This document shows positions 26,101 through 64,000 of a stretch of DNA of 64,000 nt, piece by piece. How positions within the stretch are numbered: position 1 is the stretch's first letter; every line of letters starts with the position of its first letter. Origin of the DNA: Erpobdella octoculata (taxonomy: Eukaryota > Annelida > Clitellata > Hirudinida > Erpobdellidae); assembly GCA_963978895.1 (NCBI GenBank), contig OZ022242.1:4819359-4883358 (forward strand), read 5' to 3'. The position numbers were made by a program, and so were the translations under genes. The notes below the pieces were generated by a model. That model was given only the letters and a program-made list of their open reading frames with translations, did not search any database and was not told the DNA's origin.

Positions 26101-29100
26101 TGTAAATATGAGGTTTTAAATATAATTAATTATAAAAATTGTTTAAATCAATAATGTATTTTCCAAACTATTAATCACAAAATACCGAGGAATGCCAATT
26201 TTATTTTAAAATTATATAAAAATAAAAAAATAAAACAATCGAACAGGTGAAGTTCCAATTGTTTCTTTGAGTTCTTCCAGAAATTCAAGTTGGTTGGAAA
26301 ACTCTTGCAATTCGCCTAGCAAGAGGTGGCATTTGAGTTTTCCTAAAATATTTTTATATCCAATTAATAATTCAATTCAACTCAGTTTTGATTAATGCTG
26401 GACAAGTTAAACTAATTAAACATCTTGTAAAAAAATTAAACGAAAAAGTTTAACAATGAAAGAGTAAAAAAAATAAATGAAACTGATTTTATAGCAACAT
26501 TATTTTTTCAATATATATTGTTTCAAAACAACAACTTTGATGAAGCCAGCTGCAAGAATTATCAAGACAACTGCAAGACTTGTCAACACAACTGCAAGAC
26601 TTACCAAGACAGCTGCAGCCTTGGTTAAAACAACAACATTGATTAAGAAAACAGCAACTTAAGCCAACAAATGAACAATGGTGGAGAAAACAAACAATAT
26701 ATACACATAGACACTGTATAGAAACAAAAATATAGTTAAACCGGTGAGTGGAAAAAGTTTTTCTTCTCCCATTTCATAAGCCGCCTCGAAACATTTATTT
26801 GCCTCTTTGATCTTTCCCTGCATCAGCATTTCTTCTCCCATTTCGGCAAGGTGAAGATGCTTGGTGGTCAGCATCAATTCTTCACAATTCCTCAGCGCTC
26901 TCTCGCTCATCGCGATGCATTGACGCAAGACGTCTGCATTCCTGGCACACTTGCGACAAAACGATAGATTTAAATTTATTGCGTAAAGTTTACTTTTATA
27001 TTTGTAATTTTGTTTATTTTTTAATTTATTTAGTTAGCAAACGTTGAAAAAATTAAATTCAATAAAACAGAGCTGGAAGCAATTTTAATAAACATTTCAA
27101 CTCATCATTGTCTAACACTGCCAAACAAAATCAAAATTATATATTCTTTTTTAAAACAGTACAATAATGTAAAATAATGAATTGTAATAATGCAATAATG
27201 CACTAATGTAATCAATTTATAATGCACTAATGTAATCAATTTATAATGCACTAATGTAATCACTTTATAATGCACTAATGTAATCAATTTATAATGCACT
27301 AATGTAATCGCTTTATTATGCACTAATGTAATAATGCACCATCGTAATAATGCACTAATGTAATAATAAACTTATGCAACAAAGTAACAATGCACTAATG
27401 TAACAATGCAATAATGCATTAATGTAATGATGCACTACTTTAATAATCGACTCATGTAGTAATACATACCAGTCGTGAGAAGAGCTTGGCATTGTGAGTA
27501 AATAGGTGAGCATTTTGTGGCTCTGTGAGGTTCATAGAAGTCGATAAGCTACCTATGTGCTTGCTTGCCTGTTGGAAAAATTTCATTTTGATGTAATTTA
27601 GTTTGAAAAGCTAGAATACTAGCAATGTAACAAGAAACAACTTATTTATTATTATTGTTTGTATTATTACTTAATCGTTTTATCATGTTTATTTCAACAA
27701 AACATTTATATATATATATTAAATGAAACCTCTTCATAGTTGACTTCTTTGATCAAATAATAAACAGCCATCAGCTGTTTTGCTTGTAGGCAGTGTTCGT
27801 CCAACTCTAAAATTCTGAATTCACATATTGCACAAATATGACATTTAAAAAAAATGAAGCTCTTAAAATAATTCATAAAGTTCAACATAATTAATTAACA
27901 TAATTTACACGTAAGATAATAAATAGAACAAACATCATCAATCAAGTGAGAAATGGCTGTGCCAAAAAAAAAATTAAAATGTTATTAAAAAGTTAATGAC
28001 TAAACACACCTGTGACAGGTATCTAGTGCCTGCTCCCAATCACGTTTCAATAAAAAGAATCTCATCTTCTCTACCAATCCTGGCGTGAATTTTCGGTTCA
28101 TCACGACCGATTGGTTGAGAAGTTCAAGAATTTCATCATCAGCTTTCTTCACATCTTCTTCCTGATGCATGTACATCTCGAGAAATTTCACTTTTCCCAA
28201 AAGAGCACTCGGGTGCTTTGGACCTTCCGATCTGAGTGGTGATGATGATGATTATTGATGGTAATAATGGTTGTGGTGATGATTATTGATGGTAGTAATA
28301 GTTGTGATGATGATAATTGATGGTAGTAATAGTGGCAATGATGATTATTGATGGTAGTAATGATGGTGATACTGATTAATGATGGTATTAATGATGGTGA
28401 TGATAATTATTGATGGTAGTAATGATGATGATAATGATTATTGATGGTAGTAATGATGGTGATGATGATTACTGATGGTAGTAATGGAGGCAATGATGAT
28501 TATTGATGGTAGTACTGGATATGGTTACGATGATTATTAATGGTAGCAATGATGGTGATGTAATATAATAAGTGTAGTAAGGGTGGTAATGATGATTATT
28601 GATGGTAGTATTGGTGGTGATGATGATGATTATCAATGGTATTAATGGAGGTGATGATGATTATTGATGGTAGTAATGATAGTCATGATGACTATTAATG
28701 GTAGTAATGGTGGTGATAATTATTCTTGATGGTAGTATTGGTGATGATGATTATTGATTGTAGTAACTATGGTGATTATTGATGGTGGTAGTAGTGCTGG
28801 TAAATGAAAAACCAGCCCAAAAAAATTAAGTTTTTATTATAAAACCTTTATTCAATTATTTAATTGTAAATTCCTAATAGTTCACAGTTTTTAAACTTCC
28901 ACTGGCATCTTAAAATAGATAAGTTAACTAAATTTATGGATTTGATTTCACAGTAAATAAACTGATTTCAGATAACAGATTATAACAACTATAATTTTTC
29001 AAAGATTGACGGTAAACTAAAAATTGGTTTAAACTGTATGGACAAACTAGAATTCATTATGAAACATTTATATGGTTTCTAGTTGTACAACTTTTTTTGG

Positions 29101-30893
29101 ATGGGTGACAGAAAATTTTTCATTTTTTTAAGCAAGCAAACTCCCTTCGAGTTAAAATTAAGGATTTAAAAATAAATCAATGTTTTACAATCATTAAAGA
29201 TGTTGTAAACTCATGACTGATTTTTAAGATATAATTTAAATAAAGTTTTGTTGAAGGACCAACCTAATGCATTTGTCAAAATATTCAAACGATCTTTTTG
29301 ATTCGAATGAATCTCCTCCAAGCAGATCAATCCATGCTTTCAAGTTGAAAATCTGCAAATTAATATCAACAGGGTAATTTCAATAATCATTACTAAAATG
29401 GGTATTAGTAAATAATGAAGCACTAAAAACTTACTTTAAAGATAAGAAATATAATAAAAAAAACCGTTTTTAGATTTGTTAATAAAATTATTATAATTAC
29501 CAAACATTTTGATTGAATTTATGTTGCTTAATTTATTTATTTAATAATATTTTAACATCGTTTTTAGATTGAAAAAAAATTTTTGAAAAAAAAAATCACA
29601 ATAAACATTAGTAACATTACTGTAATTTAAAAAAAAACAAATCTTTAAATGACTTATACATTCGATAAAAATACATTTTCTCAATTGATAATTATAAATA
29701 CAAAACAGTAAATATACATTTATAATTAAATTATTGTAATTATTTTTAATTACAAATAAACAGAAAAAAACCACTTCAAACCTCCTTGGACGTAGAGCTC
29801 ATATTGATGGCTCGTCCGATATAATCCTTAGCCCTCTCAAAATTCTCCATCATGAAATGCAACCACGCAACATAGTACATTGACTGAAATAAAAAACCGG
29901 ACTGCAAAACTATTTCTCACTAGAAATTTTTGTTCGAAATGTTCATTCTTTAATTATAGCAATAAATTGTTACATGGATTTCGTTTTTTATTCATTTTAT
30001 TATCAAAAGCCAAAGAGCATATTTGTTCAAGAACTCATATGTAAAAAAATGCCTTTTATAAAAAAAATTGTTCAAATCTATATTTAAATAGAAAAGAATT
30101 ATATATTATAAAAATTTCTAATTTAATAAAAACAGTCTCTTATAACCTTTGGACCGGCTTGCTTTTGTTCGGTTTTCATTTTGCCATCCAACATTTGTAG
30201 AGCTTCTTTTTCTTTAAAAATAATTTCATATCAAGTTGAAATAATTGTTTACATTAATAAATAAATAAATAACAAAAATTCAGTCTTACCAGCATGCTTT
30301 TCTTTCTTGTGAATGTTGATCATTAAAACGGTTGTTGCAAGTCCAACGTCCTGTTTGCTCATCACCGATTCCAACTGCCTCAAACTTTCCTGTACCTTAC
30401 CTGCAGCATGGAAGTCAAATGATTAAATAATGATCATAGATCGGTCAATTATCGGTTAATATTCGACACCTTCGAGATAGAGAGATACGGCATTCATGAA
30501 AACCAGCACAGGATCATTTAAATAACTTTTCCTGGCTTCTTCTATTATCTCCTGCATCTTGTGGTAACATTTTTCTTTACCCCAGTACAGGATGGAGGCC
30601 TGCACAAAAAAATGATAAAACTTAAAATACTTTAATTTAACAGTGTAATATTATTGCGGAAATAATATAAATTAGTTTGTTGACTTAATTATAGTATTTA
30701 AAACCATTTTATTATTTAATTATCCCGTTCAAAATAATCATTTTATGCCAGACCACATTTTATTTTTTAAAGAGAAAGCTTTTATATTCAGAGATATCAA
30801 ATGCTAAACATTAAAATTTATAAGCATTTTCAAATGTTGAATTTGTAAAAACAATTCCAATATTACCATCAAGGTATAATCTTGATCAGCCAT
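14105..30893 (-). CDS. TTC21B: IFT139 / tetratricopeptide repeat protein 21B, 38 coding exons
   Basis: TPR subunit of the IFT-A complex, needed for retrograde transport in cilia. Exons in gene order: 30893-30867, 30599-30470, 30400-30290, 30211-30147, 29883-29782, 29352-29264, 28231-28010, 27814-27730, 27568-27470, 26949-26742, 26342-26245, 25764-25564, 23606-23477, 23045-22960, 22866-22795, 21704-21581, 21466-21369, 21013-20846, 20659-20589, 20339-20267, 19709-19599, 18987-18935, 18667-18579, 18284-18158, 17976-17911, 17788-17686, 17327-17217, 17136-17055, 16842-16692, 16383-16225, 16021-15958, 15865-15740, 15531-15418, 15249-15196, 15121-15065, 14622-14502, 14345-14278, 14185-14105. Every phase joins, giving 1331 aa (human 1316). 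Diagnostic stretches are [12 protein letters not shown] (exon 16), ILLGDAYME (exon 20), [19 protein letters not shown] (exon 30) and [10 protein letters not shown] (exon 37). The start MADQDYTLM aligns with the family N-terminus. One intron (36) uses a GC donor. Invertebrates may carry a single TTC21A/B ancestor. Confidence 0.96.
19131..19610 (-). repeat. 30-bp minisatellite overlapping the TTC21B exon 21 donor, about 16 copies
   Basis: On the minus strand the unit reads CAATATGGAAGG|GTTGTATT then TTATGCTATT. This is the last 12 nt of exon 21 plus the start of its intron. Copies are 90-100% identical, with a CAATATTGAAGG variant. The copy at 19590-19610 is the true exon edge, chosen because it is the one that continues the TPR reading frame into exon 22. 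The long open frames on both strands ([14 protein letters not shown]) are artefacts of the 30-bp period. Confidence 0.95.
22366..22594. repeat. (TATG)n microsatellite, about 57 copies
   Basis: An almost perfect tetranucleotide tract in TTC21B intron 15, with single variants (TGCG near 22462, TATA near 22569). Confidence 0.98.
23041..23230 (-). repeat. Minisatellite copying the TTC21B exon 14 acceptor, about 4-5 copies
   Basis: On the minus strand each 40-55 bp unit contains (TAA)n, then TTATGCAG|GAGATACA. This repeats the real acceptor and first bases of exon 14 (exon starts at 23045), followed by ATATTACAAATGCAATT. Length differences come from the TAA stretch. Confidence 0.85.
23959..25425 (+). 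mobile_element. Non-autonomous Helitron, family B, in TTC21B intron 12
   Basis: It begins TCTATATATATAAAAATG and ends with a CCCGGGCAACGCCGGG hairpin followed by CACCCCCGCTAG. It is flanked by host A and T, as Helitron insertion requires. The 5' region (ACCATTCATCCGATCGTAAT, about 24176-24195) resembles known Helitron 5' sequences. The interior is taken over by (TATATATG)n at 23980-24150, (ATGT)n at 24307-24620 and 24703-24932, and GC-rich GGGAACGGGAAAGC-type repeats at 25060-25360. No Rep/helicase coding is present. It is opposite in orientation to the host gene. Confidence 0.8.
26520..26640. repeat. Short tandem repeat, about 22-bp unit
   Basis: Five or so degenerate copies of a CAAGACAACTGCAAGACTTA-like unit in TTC21B intron 10. 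Confidence 0.7.
27170..27440. repeat. 24-bp tandem repeat (AATGCACTAATGTAATCAAT-like)
   Basis: About ten copies in TTC21B intron 9, decaying towards the right into AATGCAATAATGTAA variants. Confidence 0.85.
28235..28800. repeat. Minisatellite, about 30-bp unit (GATGATTATTGATGGTAGTA-like)
   Basis: About 18 degenerate copies fill TTC21B intron 6 right up to the acceptor of exon 7 (exon boundary at 28231). Confidence 0.9.
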
Positions 30894-31137
30894 CTTCGGA
30901 TGCAATTGGATAGATTTTTAGAATAATGTTGACAAACACTGGTATCCATCGAGACGCAATAATTGGAAAAGTAAATCAGATTTCTGTGGCTGTGGTAGAA
31001 TAAAATGTTTTTAAGGTTCTTTTCAATAAAATTTATAAAATAATAATTTTAAAATTACGCTAAATTTGAATGCTCTGTGATTTACTGTCCTCTAATTTTG
31101 AACTGTAAGTCATTAACATCTTCGCCGCATTAAGCAG
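30894..31137 (-). promoter_or_regulatory. Probable 5' UTR and promoter of TTC21B
   Basis: This is the only non-transposon sequence between the TTC21B start codon and the Helitron nest. I see no defined motif. The assignment rests on position alone. Confidence 0.35.
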
Positions 31138-31320
31138 CTTCGGAAAGGGAGCTGGAAAGCGGTCAGGAACGGGAAAGCAGCCGGGAGCGAAAAAGCGACC
31201 GGGAGCGGAAAAGCGACCGGGAGCGGAAAAGCGACCGGGAACTGGAAAGCAAACGGAGAAGGAAACGGGAGCGAGAGAAACAAACATTAGAAAAACCTTT
31301 AAAAACCCCGGGCAACGCCG

Positions 31321-31321
<1 letters not shown>
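31138..31321 (+). mobile_element. Helitron family B, 3' fragment
   Basis: GC-rich repeats (AAGCGACCGGGAGCGGAA) are followed by the family 3' hairpin CCCGGGCAACGCCGGG. The final CACCCCCGCTAG is missing because the sequence runs straight into (TA)n. Confidence 0.75.

Positions 31322-31418
<97 letters not shown>
31322..31418. repeat. (TA)n tract
   Basis: About 48 uninterrupted TA units join the truncated family B 3' end on the left to the 3' terminus of the reverse family A Helitron on the right. Confidence 0.97.
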
Positions 31419-36230
<4,812 letters not shown>

Positions 36231-36399
36231 GCGTGTTTGTGTGTGTTATTTTTATCTTTGTTATAAATGTACCGTTTCCTTTAAAAGTAACTTAATCAAA
36301 TGTTATAACCTAAATTACTCTCATCAAATATCAATTAGTTGTCGTCACTTGCCAAATAAAACTTTACATTAAGGAATAATTGACGGGAGAGCAAGAGAG

Positions 36400-36557
36400 A
36401 AGAACGATAGACAAACTTTCAAAAACCCCGGGCATTGTACACTCGATTGCTTTTCGATATTGATTTTTTTTTAAATTGTCATATTTTTGTACATTAAACT
36501 CTTAGTAAAAAACCAAAATAATTTAAAAGGCAAAACAACGTTTGCTGGGTCAGCTAG
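36400..36557 (+). mobile_element. Helitron 3' fragment ending GGGTCAGCTAG
   Basis: It shares the last 50 bp with the remnant at 7480-7619 (AACGTTTGCTGGGTCAGCTAG then T). The start is unclear. A CCCCGGGCATTG motif at 36425 relates it to family B. Confidence 0.65.
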
Positions 36558-36565
36558 TATATATA

Positions 36566-36642
<77 letters not shown>
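36558..36642. repeat. (TA)n tract after a Helitron 3' end
   Basis: A TA tract with one interruption, starting at the CTAG terminus at 36557. Confidence 0.95.
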
Positions 36643-36643
<1 letters not shown>

Positions 36644-36763
36644 TTCAAGTAGTGAATATTATACAGTCATTTTTGATTCCTTATTCACTATAATAAAGTT
36701 ATGTTATGTTATATATATCTATATATATATGTGCATGTATGTGTGTCTGTGTTTATGTATGTA

Positions 36764-37033
36764 CTAGCGGAGATACCCGGCGTTGCCCGGGTTTTTTAGA
36801 GGTTTTTCTAATGTTTGTCTCTTTCTCTCCCGTTTCCTTTCCCACCTGCTTTCCCACTCCTGTTCGCTTTCCCGTTTTCGGTCGTTTTCCCGCTGCCGGT
36901 CGCATTCCCGCTCCCGCTCGCTGTCCGTTCCGTGTCGCATTCCCGCTCCCACTCGCTGTCCGTTCCGGGTCGCTTTCCCGTTTCTATAATAGACAAACTA
37001 ACCCACAAACCTTCATATATATATATATATAGT
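36764..37033 (-). mobile_element. Helitron family B, short reverse copy
   Basis: Reading the minus strand, it ends with the CCCGGGCAACGCCGGG hairpin and CTAG (36764-36767), followed by T. The left terminus is a TATATATAT stretch near 37033, so it may be an internally deleted but terminus-bearing copy of about 270 bp. Confidence 0.65.
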
Positions 37034-37041
37034 CTTAGCAA

Positions 37042-39261
<2,220 letters not shown>

Positions 39262-39352
39262 TGTAAAAAAATTACAAAAAGTTGCGCACATCCCTGAATA
39301 GTGGTCAACAGCTAGACGCAGAATCCGGTATATCCGAATGCTGATATGTCTT

Positions 39353-39930
39353 GGTCGCCGCTATTGCCCAGGGGGTTCGTCGTGATTGCAATCGGTAAAA
39401 TTGCTGCTGTGCCGGCAGTCCCGTATGTCTACCTAACAAAGTAAAACAAGTCTAAAATTAAACCCTAACACTAGCCCTAAAATATGTACATCTTTATTAA
39501 TTAATCGAGGAATCAATCGTTTTGGCACAACCGACGGGACAACAGCACTTTTACCGCTTATGCTCCGGCTAACGGCTGAGTAATTAGTAATAATTAAGGA
39601 CGATCTTTCTTTTCACAACGCTTAAATATTAACTCGTTATAACTATTACCACGGCGGTACGCGATCTTTGATTCGCTATCTTTATTAATTTTATTTTTTT
39701 ACACTATATGGTATGTTCAAACTCAGAATTTGTACCTTTATTTAAAAATATTTTTAGAATTAAAAAAAAAATTTTGAAATTTTTCTGCTACTACCTAGGA
39801 TAGGGTTTAGGGGTAGGGATAGGGTTAGGGTTCGAGTTAAGGTTAGGGTTAGAGCTAGGGATAAGGTTAGGGTTAGTAGCAATTTTACCGATTGCAATCA
39901 CGTCGAACCGCCGGGGCAATAGCAGCGACC
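39353..39930. mobile_element. MITE-like element with about 50-bp inverted termini and TTAGGG-like core
   Basis: The left end starts GGTCGCCGCTATTGCCC and the right end is the inverted GGGGCAATAGCAGCGACC. The arms match over about 50 bp including AATCGGTAAAATTGCT. The core contains degenerate TTAGGG repeats (39800-39875) and an inner inverted copy of the arm (TTTTACCGCTTATGCTCCGG). A second copy lies at 55166-55870. There is no coding capacity and no clear target duplication. Confidence 0.7.
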
Positions 39931-40594
39931 TATTAACTCGTTCCTGTTTGCTGTTTTTATAAAAAGTTATAAAAAATATTTTTTTAAACCAACGCTCATG
40001 TACTAAAAGTTTAAAATAATATTTAAAGGTAGATAATAGAATTTTGTGAACCATAATTTCCGTTCGGAAGATAAAAAGCGTTGGGCTATTGGGCTCATAT
40101 TGGGCTATAGTCGAATATATATAGATAACGCCCAGCGCAAAAACTTTATTGCGTACACTTAAATATTATTTTTAAATTTTGAGTACATTTATTTATGCGT
40201 TGTTTTTAAAAAAATATTTACATCATTTTTTATATTTTTAGTATTTAATTTTCTTAATATTTTTTAAATCTGAAAACGTTTTAATGTGTTATTCTAGTAC
40301 ATTTATATATGAGCGTTGTTTAAAAATTTTTTTCATTATTATAAACACGAACAAAAAGTGCGAAATCATCTTGATTTTCGAAAAACTGCATGCCGTTCAA
40401 AAAAACATCTATACAAAATTTTGTGCGATCAAGAAAACAATTTTATCCAAATTGAAGTTAAAAAATATCACAAACAAATAAGACTGTTACAAAAATAAAA
40501 ATCGAATTCAAACTGAGAGACGCTACGACGAATGTCAAAATAAAATAATATAGTTAAAACTGTTAAAAGAGATCTTCTTGCTGGATGAGGTTCT
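39931..40594. other. AT-rich spacer downstream of the SLC5 gene
   Basis: No gene, transposon terminus or tandem repeat is recognised. It would include the 3' UTR of the minus-strand transporter gene. Confidence 0.4.
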
Positions 40595-61702
<21,108 letters not shown>

Positions 61703-62515
61703 AGTGAGATTGTTATATATATGCACCAGCAATATCTTTTAAAACTCCGGTTAATACCTACAATAAATTTAAAAAATGTTGTTGATACTTGAGGATAAAC
61801 TTTTTTTTATGTATTGCTTTAAAAACAAAATTGACGATTAAATGTTACTAAATGAGTATAATTTGTTTAAAACGAGTCGTGAGCGTCGCGTGATGACCGT
61901 AAATAATTTAAACTAACCCGACAAACTCTCTAATTAGAATTTTAAACACCTTCAGATTGTGTCAAATGGTTTATTTATAAAAAAAAATGTAAATGGATTC
62001 GGCCGTGTAAAAATATTTCAAGGCCATTTAAGTGAACATCCCATTACGTTTCCTTTTTACTCACATATGAGTAACAATCAACCAAATAAGAGTTTTATAT
62101 AAAAAAAAAACATTGTTTTAAAAATTTAATGAAAATACGGAACACAGTTGTAAATAAAAAAAGAAAGTAACGCCACAGCTCAAATACCAAACAAACCTTT
62201 AAAGAGTATTCAATGTTATTTAAATAATTTTAACTTGGTTAGTTAAACGATCGAGGAGTAACGAGCAAGTATTTATATACATATCGTATCTGAGATGCAA
62301 TCAAGAGAATTGTCAGGGATCACGGGAATTAACGCTACTAGTGCCGCATTCATCAGGCCGTAATTATTGTCTCTATTGTGTACTTGAAAAGGAACAGGAA
62401 ATGACTCGACAGTGTCACCCGTAAAATTTCGAAACGTCAGCAAGGTTATAATAAAGTTATTACAATTGAAAATACACACTGATTTTTGATAATGAAATTA
62501 AATAATATATTAAAC
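61703..62515. other. Upstream region of the SLC5 gene
   Basis: Would hold the minus-strand 5' UTR and promoter. No motif, repeat or coding exon can be supported. A 68-codon open frame at 62273-62479 (minus) has no recognisable features. Confidence 0.4.
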
Positions 62516-62565
62516 AAGCAGGGTTACCCGCGTTGCTCTGAATTTCAGAGGTAGGTTTTTCTCTC
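62516..62565 (-). mobile_element. Degenerate Helitron family B 3' end
   Basis: AGCAGGGTTACCCGCGTTGC on the plus strand matches the reverse complement of the family B 3' terminus at 37553, with the final CTAG mutated. Confidence 0.5.
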
Positions 62566-62569
62566 GCTC

Positions 62570-62695
<126 letters not shown>

Positions 62696-62848
62696 CGAAT
62701 AAACTGTGGAATCAATTTATCTTTGAGACACGCTCTAAGAAACACAACTCGCCATTTGGCAGAAACAACTTTTCGAGCCAAATTCTCGACCTTTCGGCAC
62801 AAAACTCTCTGTTCGAGACTACAATTAGCCAAAAACTTTTCCATTAAA

Positions 62849-62907
62849 CTTTTATTGTCAGACCGACGGACCGTTTCAGCTATGTCAGCCATCCTCAGGG
62901 TCAAAAG
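62849..62907 (-). ncRNA. Hammerhead-ribozyme-like motif of a Penelope-like element
   Basis: On the minus strand: CTTTTGACC, then CTGAGGA (core CUGANGA), a short stem-loop GGCT-GACAT-AGCT, GAAA, ACGG-T-CCGT, GTC-like cleavage site, GGTC and AAAAG. GACC/GGTC and CTTTT/AAAAG can pair as helix I, and ACGG/CCGT is a very short helix III. Penelope-like elements are known to carry hammerheads with minimal helix III. One extra U sits between the core and helix II, so activity is uncertain. Confidence 0.55.
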
Positions 62908-63035
62908 TAAAACGAGAAAAGTAAACAAACAGAAAGAACCGAAATTGTCAAAGAATTAGCACACTAACAAAAGAAAAAACGAAAAAACACTCTACCTATC
63001 AAATCAAAAGAATATAAAATTTATACTATTGGAAA

Positions 63036-64000
63036 TCAATTTTTGCGTTTTCGCTGTGTTATATTAGAAGAGACAAGAATTTCCTCAGATACATTACAAT
63101 GAGATTCGTCAGGAGCAGCCTCAACAGCCAAAGTATTTGTGTCAGAGGACGAGTCAGAAGTATCATCATTTATGTTATCCTCGTCGTTAGAAGGAATACA
63201 GGGTAACCGATGCATATTGCTTTCTTTGACACCGAATAAGTGGAGAATCTGTGGAAATTTATCAAATTGTTTATTAATTGCGGGTCTCATTAATAAGATA
63301 TAGAGAGCCTCTTTAATTTTCAGCCGGAAAGAGTCGGATTCTCTTGTTAAAATCGAAACACCTTCTTCAAGTTCTTTTCGTGTTAGCTTTTTCAAATGAA
63401 TACATTCATAATGATTAAGAATACTCCCAAACTGGAGATGCATCGTGAGTCTCCTTGACAACGTAGTGGTAGTGTGACCAATGTATGTATCCACCTTACA
63501 ATGTGGAATAGAACATTTGAAATGGTACACCACGTGACTTTGTTGCAACGGGTCAGTGATACTTGTTCTATCATTCTTGATGACCAAATTGAAAAGTTTC
63601 AAGTTTTTGTAATAAATATATAAACCCAGTTTATTCCTGACGGGGTCTATAACAGAAACTTCCTTTTTTATTATCTTCTTTATAATACTTTCATCAATTC
63701 TGTAATTGAGATTCATTTGATTTTTGTAGAACACGGGGAACTCCTGGCGTACATCACGACCCTTGTCAGCGTCAGACCCAGCCGAACTCACAGATGTTTT
63801 CATTTTGGTTACAAAATTGTTAATAAAACCGTCGACAAAGCTATTAGAATAATTGTTGTTAACCAATAACTGCTTGATTCTAACTATTTCTTTATGGAAA
63901 TCTGACCAGGTTTCGGAAAAACGATAAGCTCTGAGGAGATAACTATTAATAACACTTCTTTTATATCTGTCCGGACTCTCGCTGTCACCATTTAGGCATG
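63036..64000 (-). CDS. Penelope-like retroelement ORF, C-terminal part with GIY-YIG endonuclease (partial)
   Basis: The open frame enters from beyond the window end and stops at 63036, so only the last 321 codons are seen. The first 60 residues (DRYKRSVINSYLLRAYRFS, IKQLLVNNNY) are the typical end of the reverse-transcriptase thumb region. A conserved Cys pair (FKCSIPHC) and a GIY-YIG nuclease follow: VVYHF, TYIGHTTTTLSRRL with its Arg, KEALYILLMRPAIN with its Glu and Asn. The tail is acidic and low-complexity. The RT palm lies outside. There is no frameshift or stop in the visible part, so the copy may be young. Confidence 0.9.
   Translation of the reverse strand, partial: CLNGDSESPDRYKRSVINSYLLRAYRFSETWSDFHKEIVRIKQLLVNNNYSNSFVDGFINNFVTKMKTSVSSAGSDADKGRDVRQEFPVFYKNQMNLNYRIDESIIKKIIKKEVSVIDPVRNKLGLYIYYKNLKLFNLVIKNDRTSITDPLQQSHVVYHFKCSIPHCKVDTYIGHTTTTLSRRLTMHLQFGSILNHYECIHLKKLTRKELEEGVSILTRESDSFRLKIKEALYILLMRPAINKQFDKFPQILHLFGVKESNMHRLPCIPSNDEDNINDDTSDSSSDTNTLAVEAAPDESHCNVSEEILVSSNITQRKRKN

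Noticed and set aside
62273..62479. 68-codon open frame upstream of the SLC5 gene
   Set aside because: No splice sites in phase with SLC5 exon 1, no recognisable motif, and the length is expected by chance.

Overview
This is an AT-rich metazoan window made of intron-rich genes, large amounts of simple-sequence DNA and several transposon families. Two of its three host genes are cilium genes (an inner-arm dynein intermediate chain and IFT139), so the organism builds motile cilia. TTAGGG-type repeats are also present. An invertebrate, plausibly a lophotrochozoan, fits best; that placement is an inference and I cannot name the species. All gene models were assembled by hand from splice-site phase and remembered protein families. 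No alignment was run.

Layout. (1) 438-13753, plus strand: complete DNAI3/WDR63, 22 coding exons, about 938 aa. (2) 14105-30893, minus strand: complete TTC21B-type IFT139, 38 coding exons, about 1331 aa. It converges tail-to-tail on DNAI3 with only 351 bp between the stop codons. (3) 31138-39219: a nest of non-autonomous Helitrons of two families, in both orientations, separated by long (TA)n tracts. A MITE-like element with TTAGGG-like internal repeats follows at 39353-39930. (4) 40595-61702, minus strand: SLC5-family sodium-coupled solute transporter resembling SLC5A8/SLC5A12, 16 coding exons, about 625 aa. (5) Inside its 11-kb intron 3, on the opposite strand, 48363-52737: a multi-exon gene for a Crypton-like tyrosine recombinase with two zinc fingers. 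A 51-nt exon of this gene, with its intron, has been tandemly amplified five times in a 333-bp unit. This is the most unusual object in the window. A hAT transposase remnant and a second copy of the TTAGGG MITE lie beside it. (6) 60190-61170: a non-autonomous hAT element with a perfect 8-bp target duplication. (7) 62849-64000, minus strand: the 3' part of a Penelope-like retroelement (end of the RT region plus GIY-YIG endonuclease) with a hammerhead-like motif.

Two patterns cut across the host genes. Of the 73 introns I could place, 26 begin GTT, which is far from the usual animal GTA/GTG preference. Several intronic minisatellites have repeat units that copy the adjacent exon edge with its splice site (TTC21B exons 21 and 14, DNAI3 exon 18), so they look seeded by duplication of exon-intron junctions.

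Functionally, DNAI3 (axonemal inner-arm dynein) and IFT139 (retrograde intraflagellar transport) both serve cilia. The SLC5 gene is unrelated. Everything between and inside these genes is mobile or repetitive DNA.
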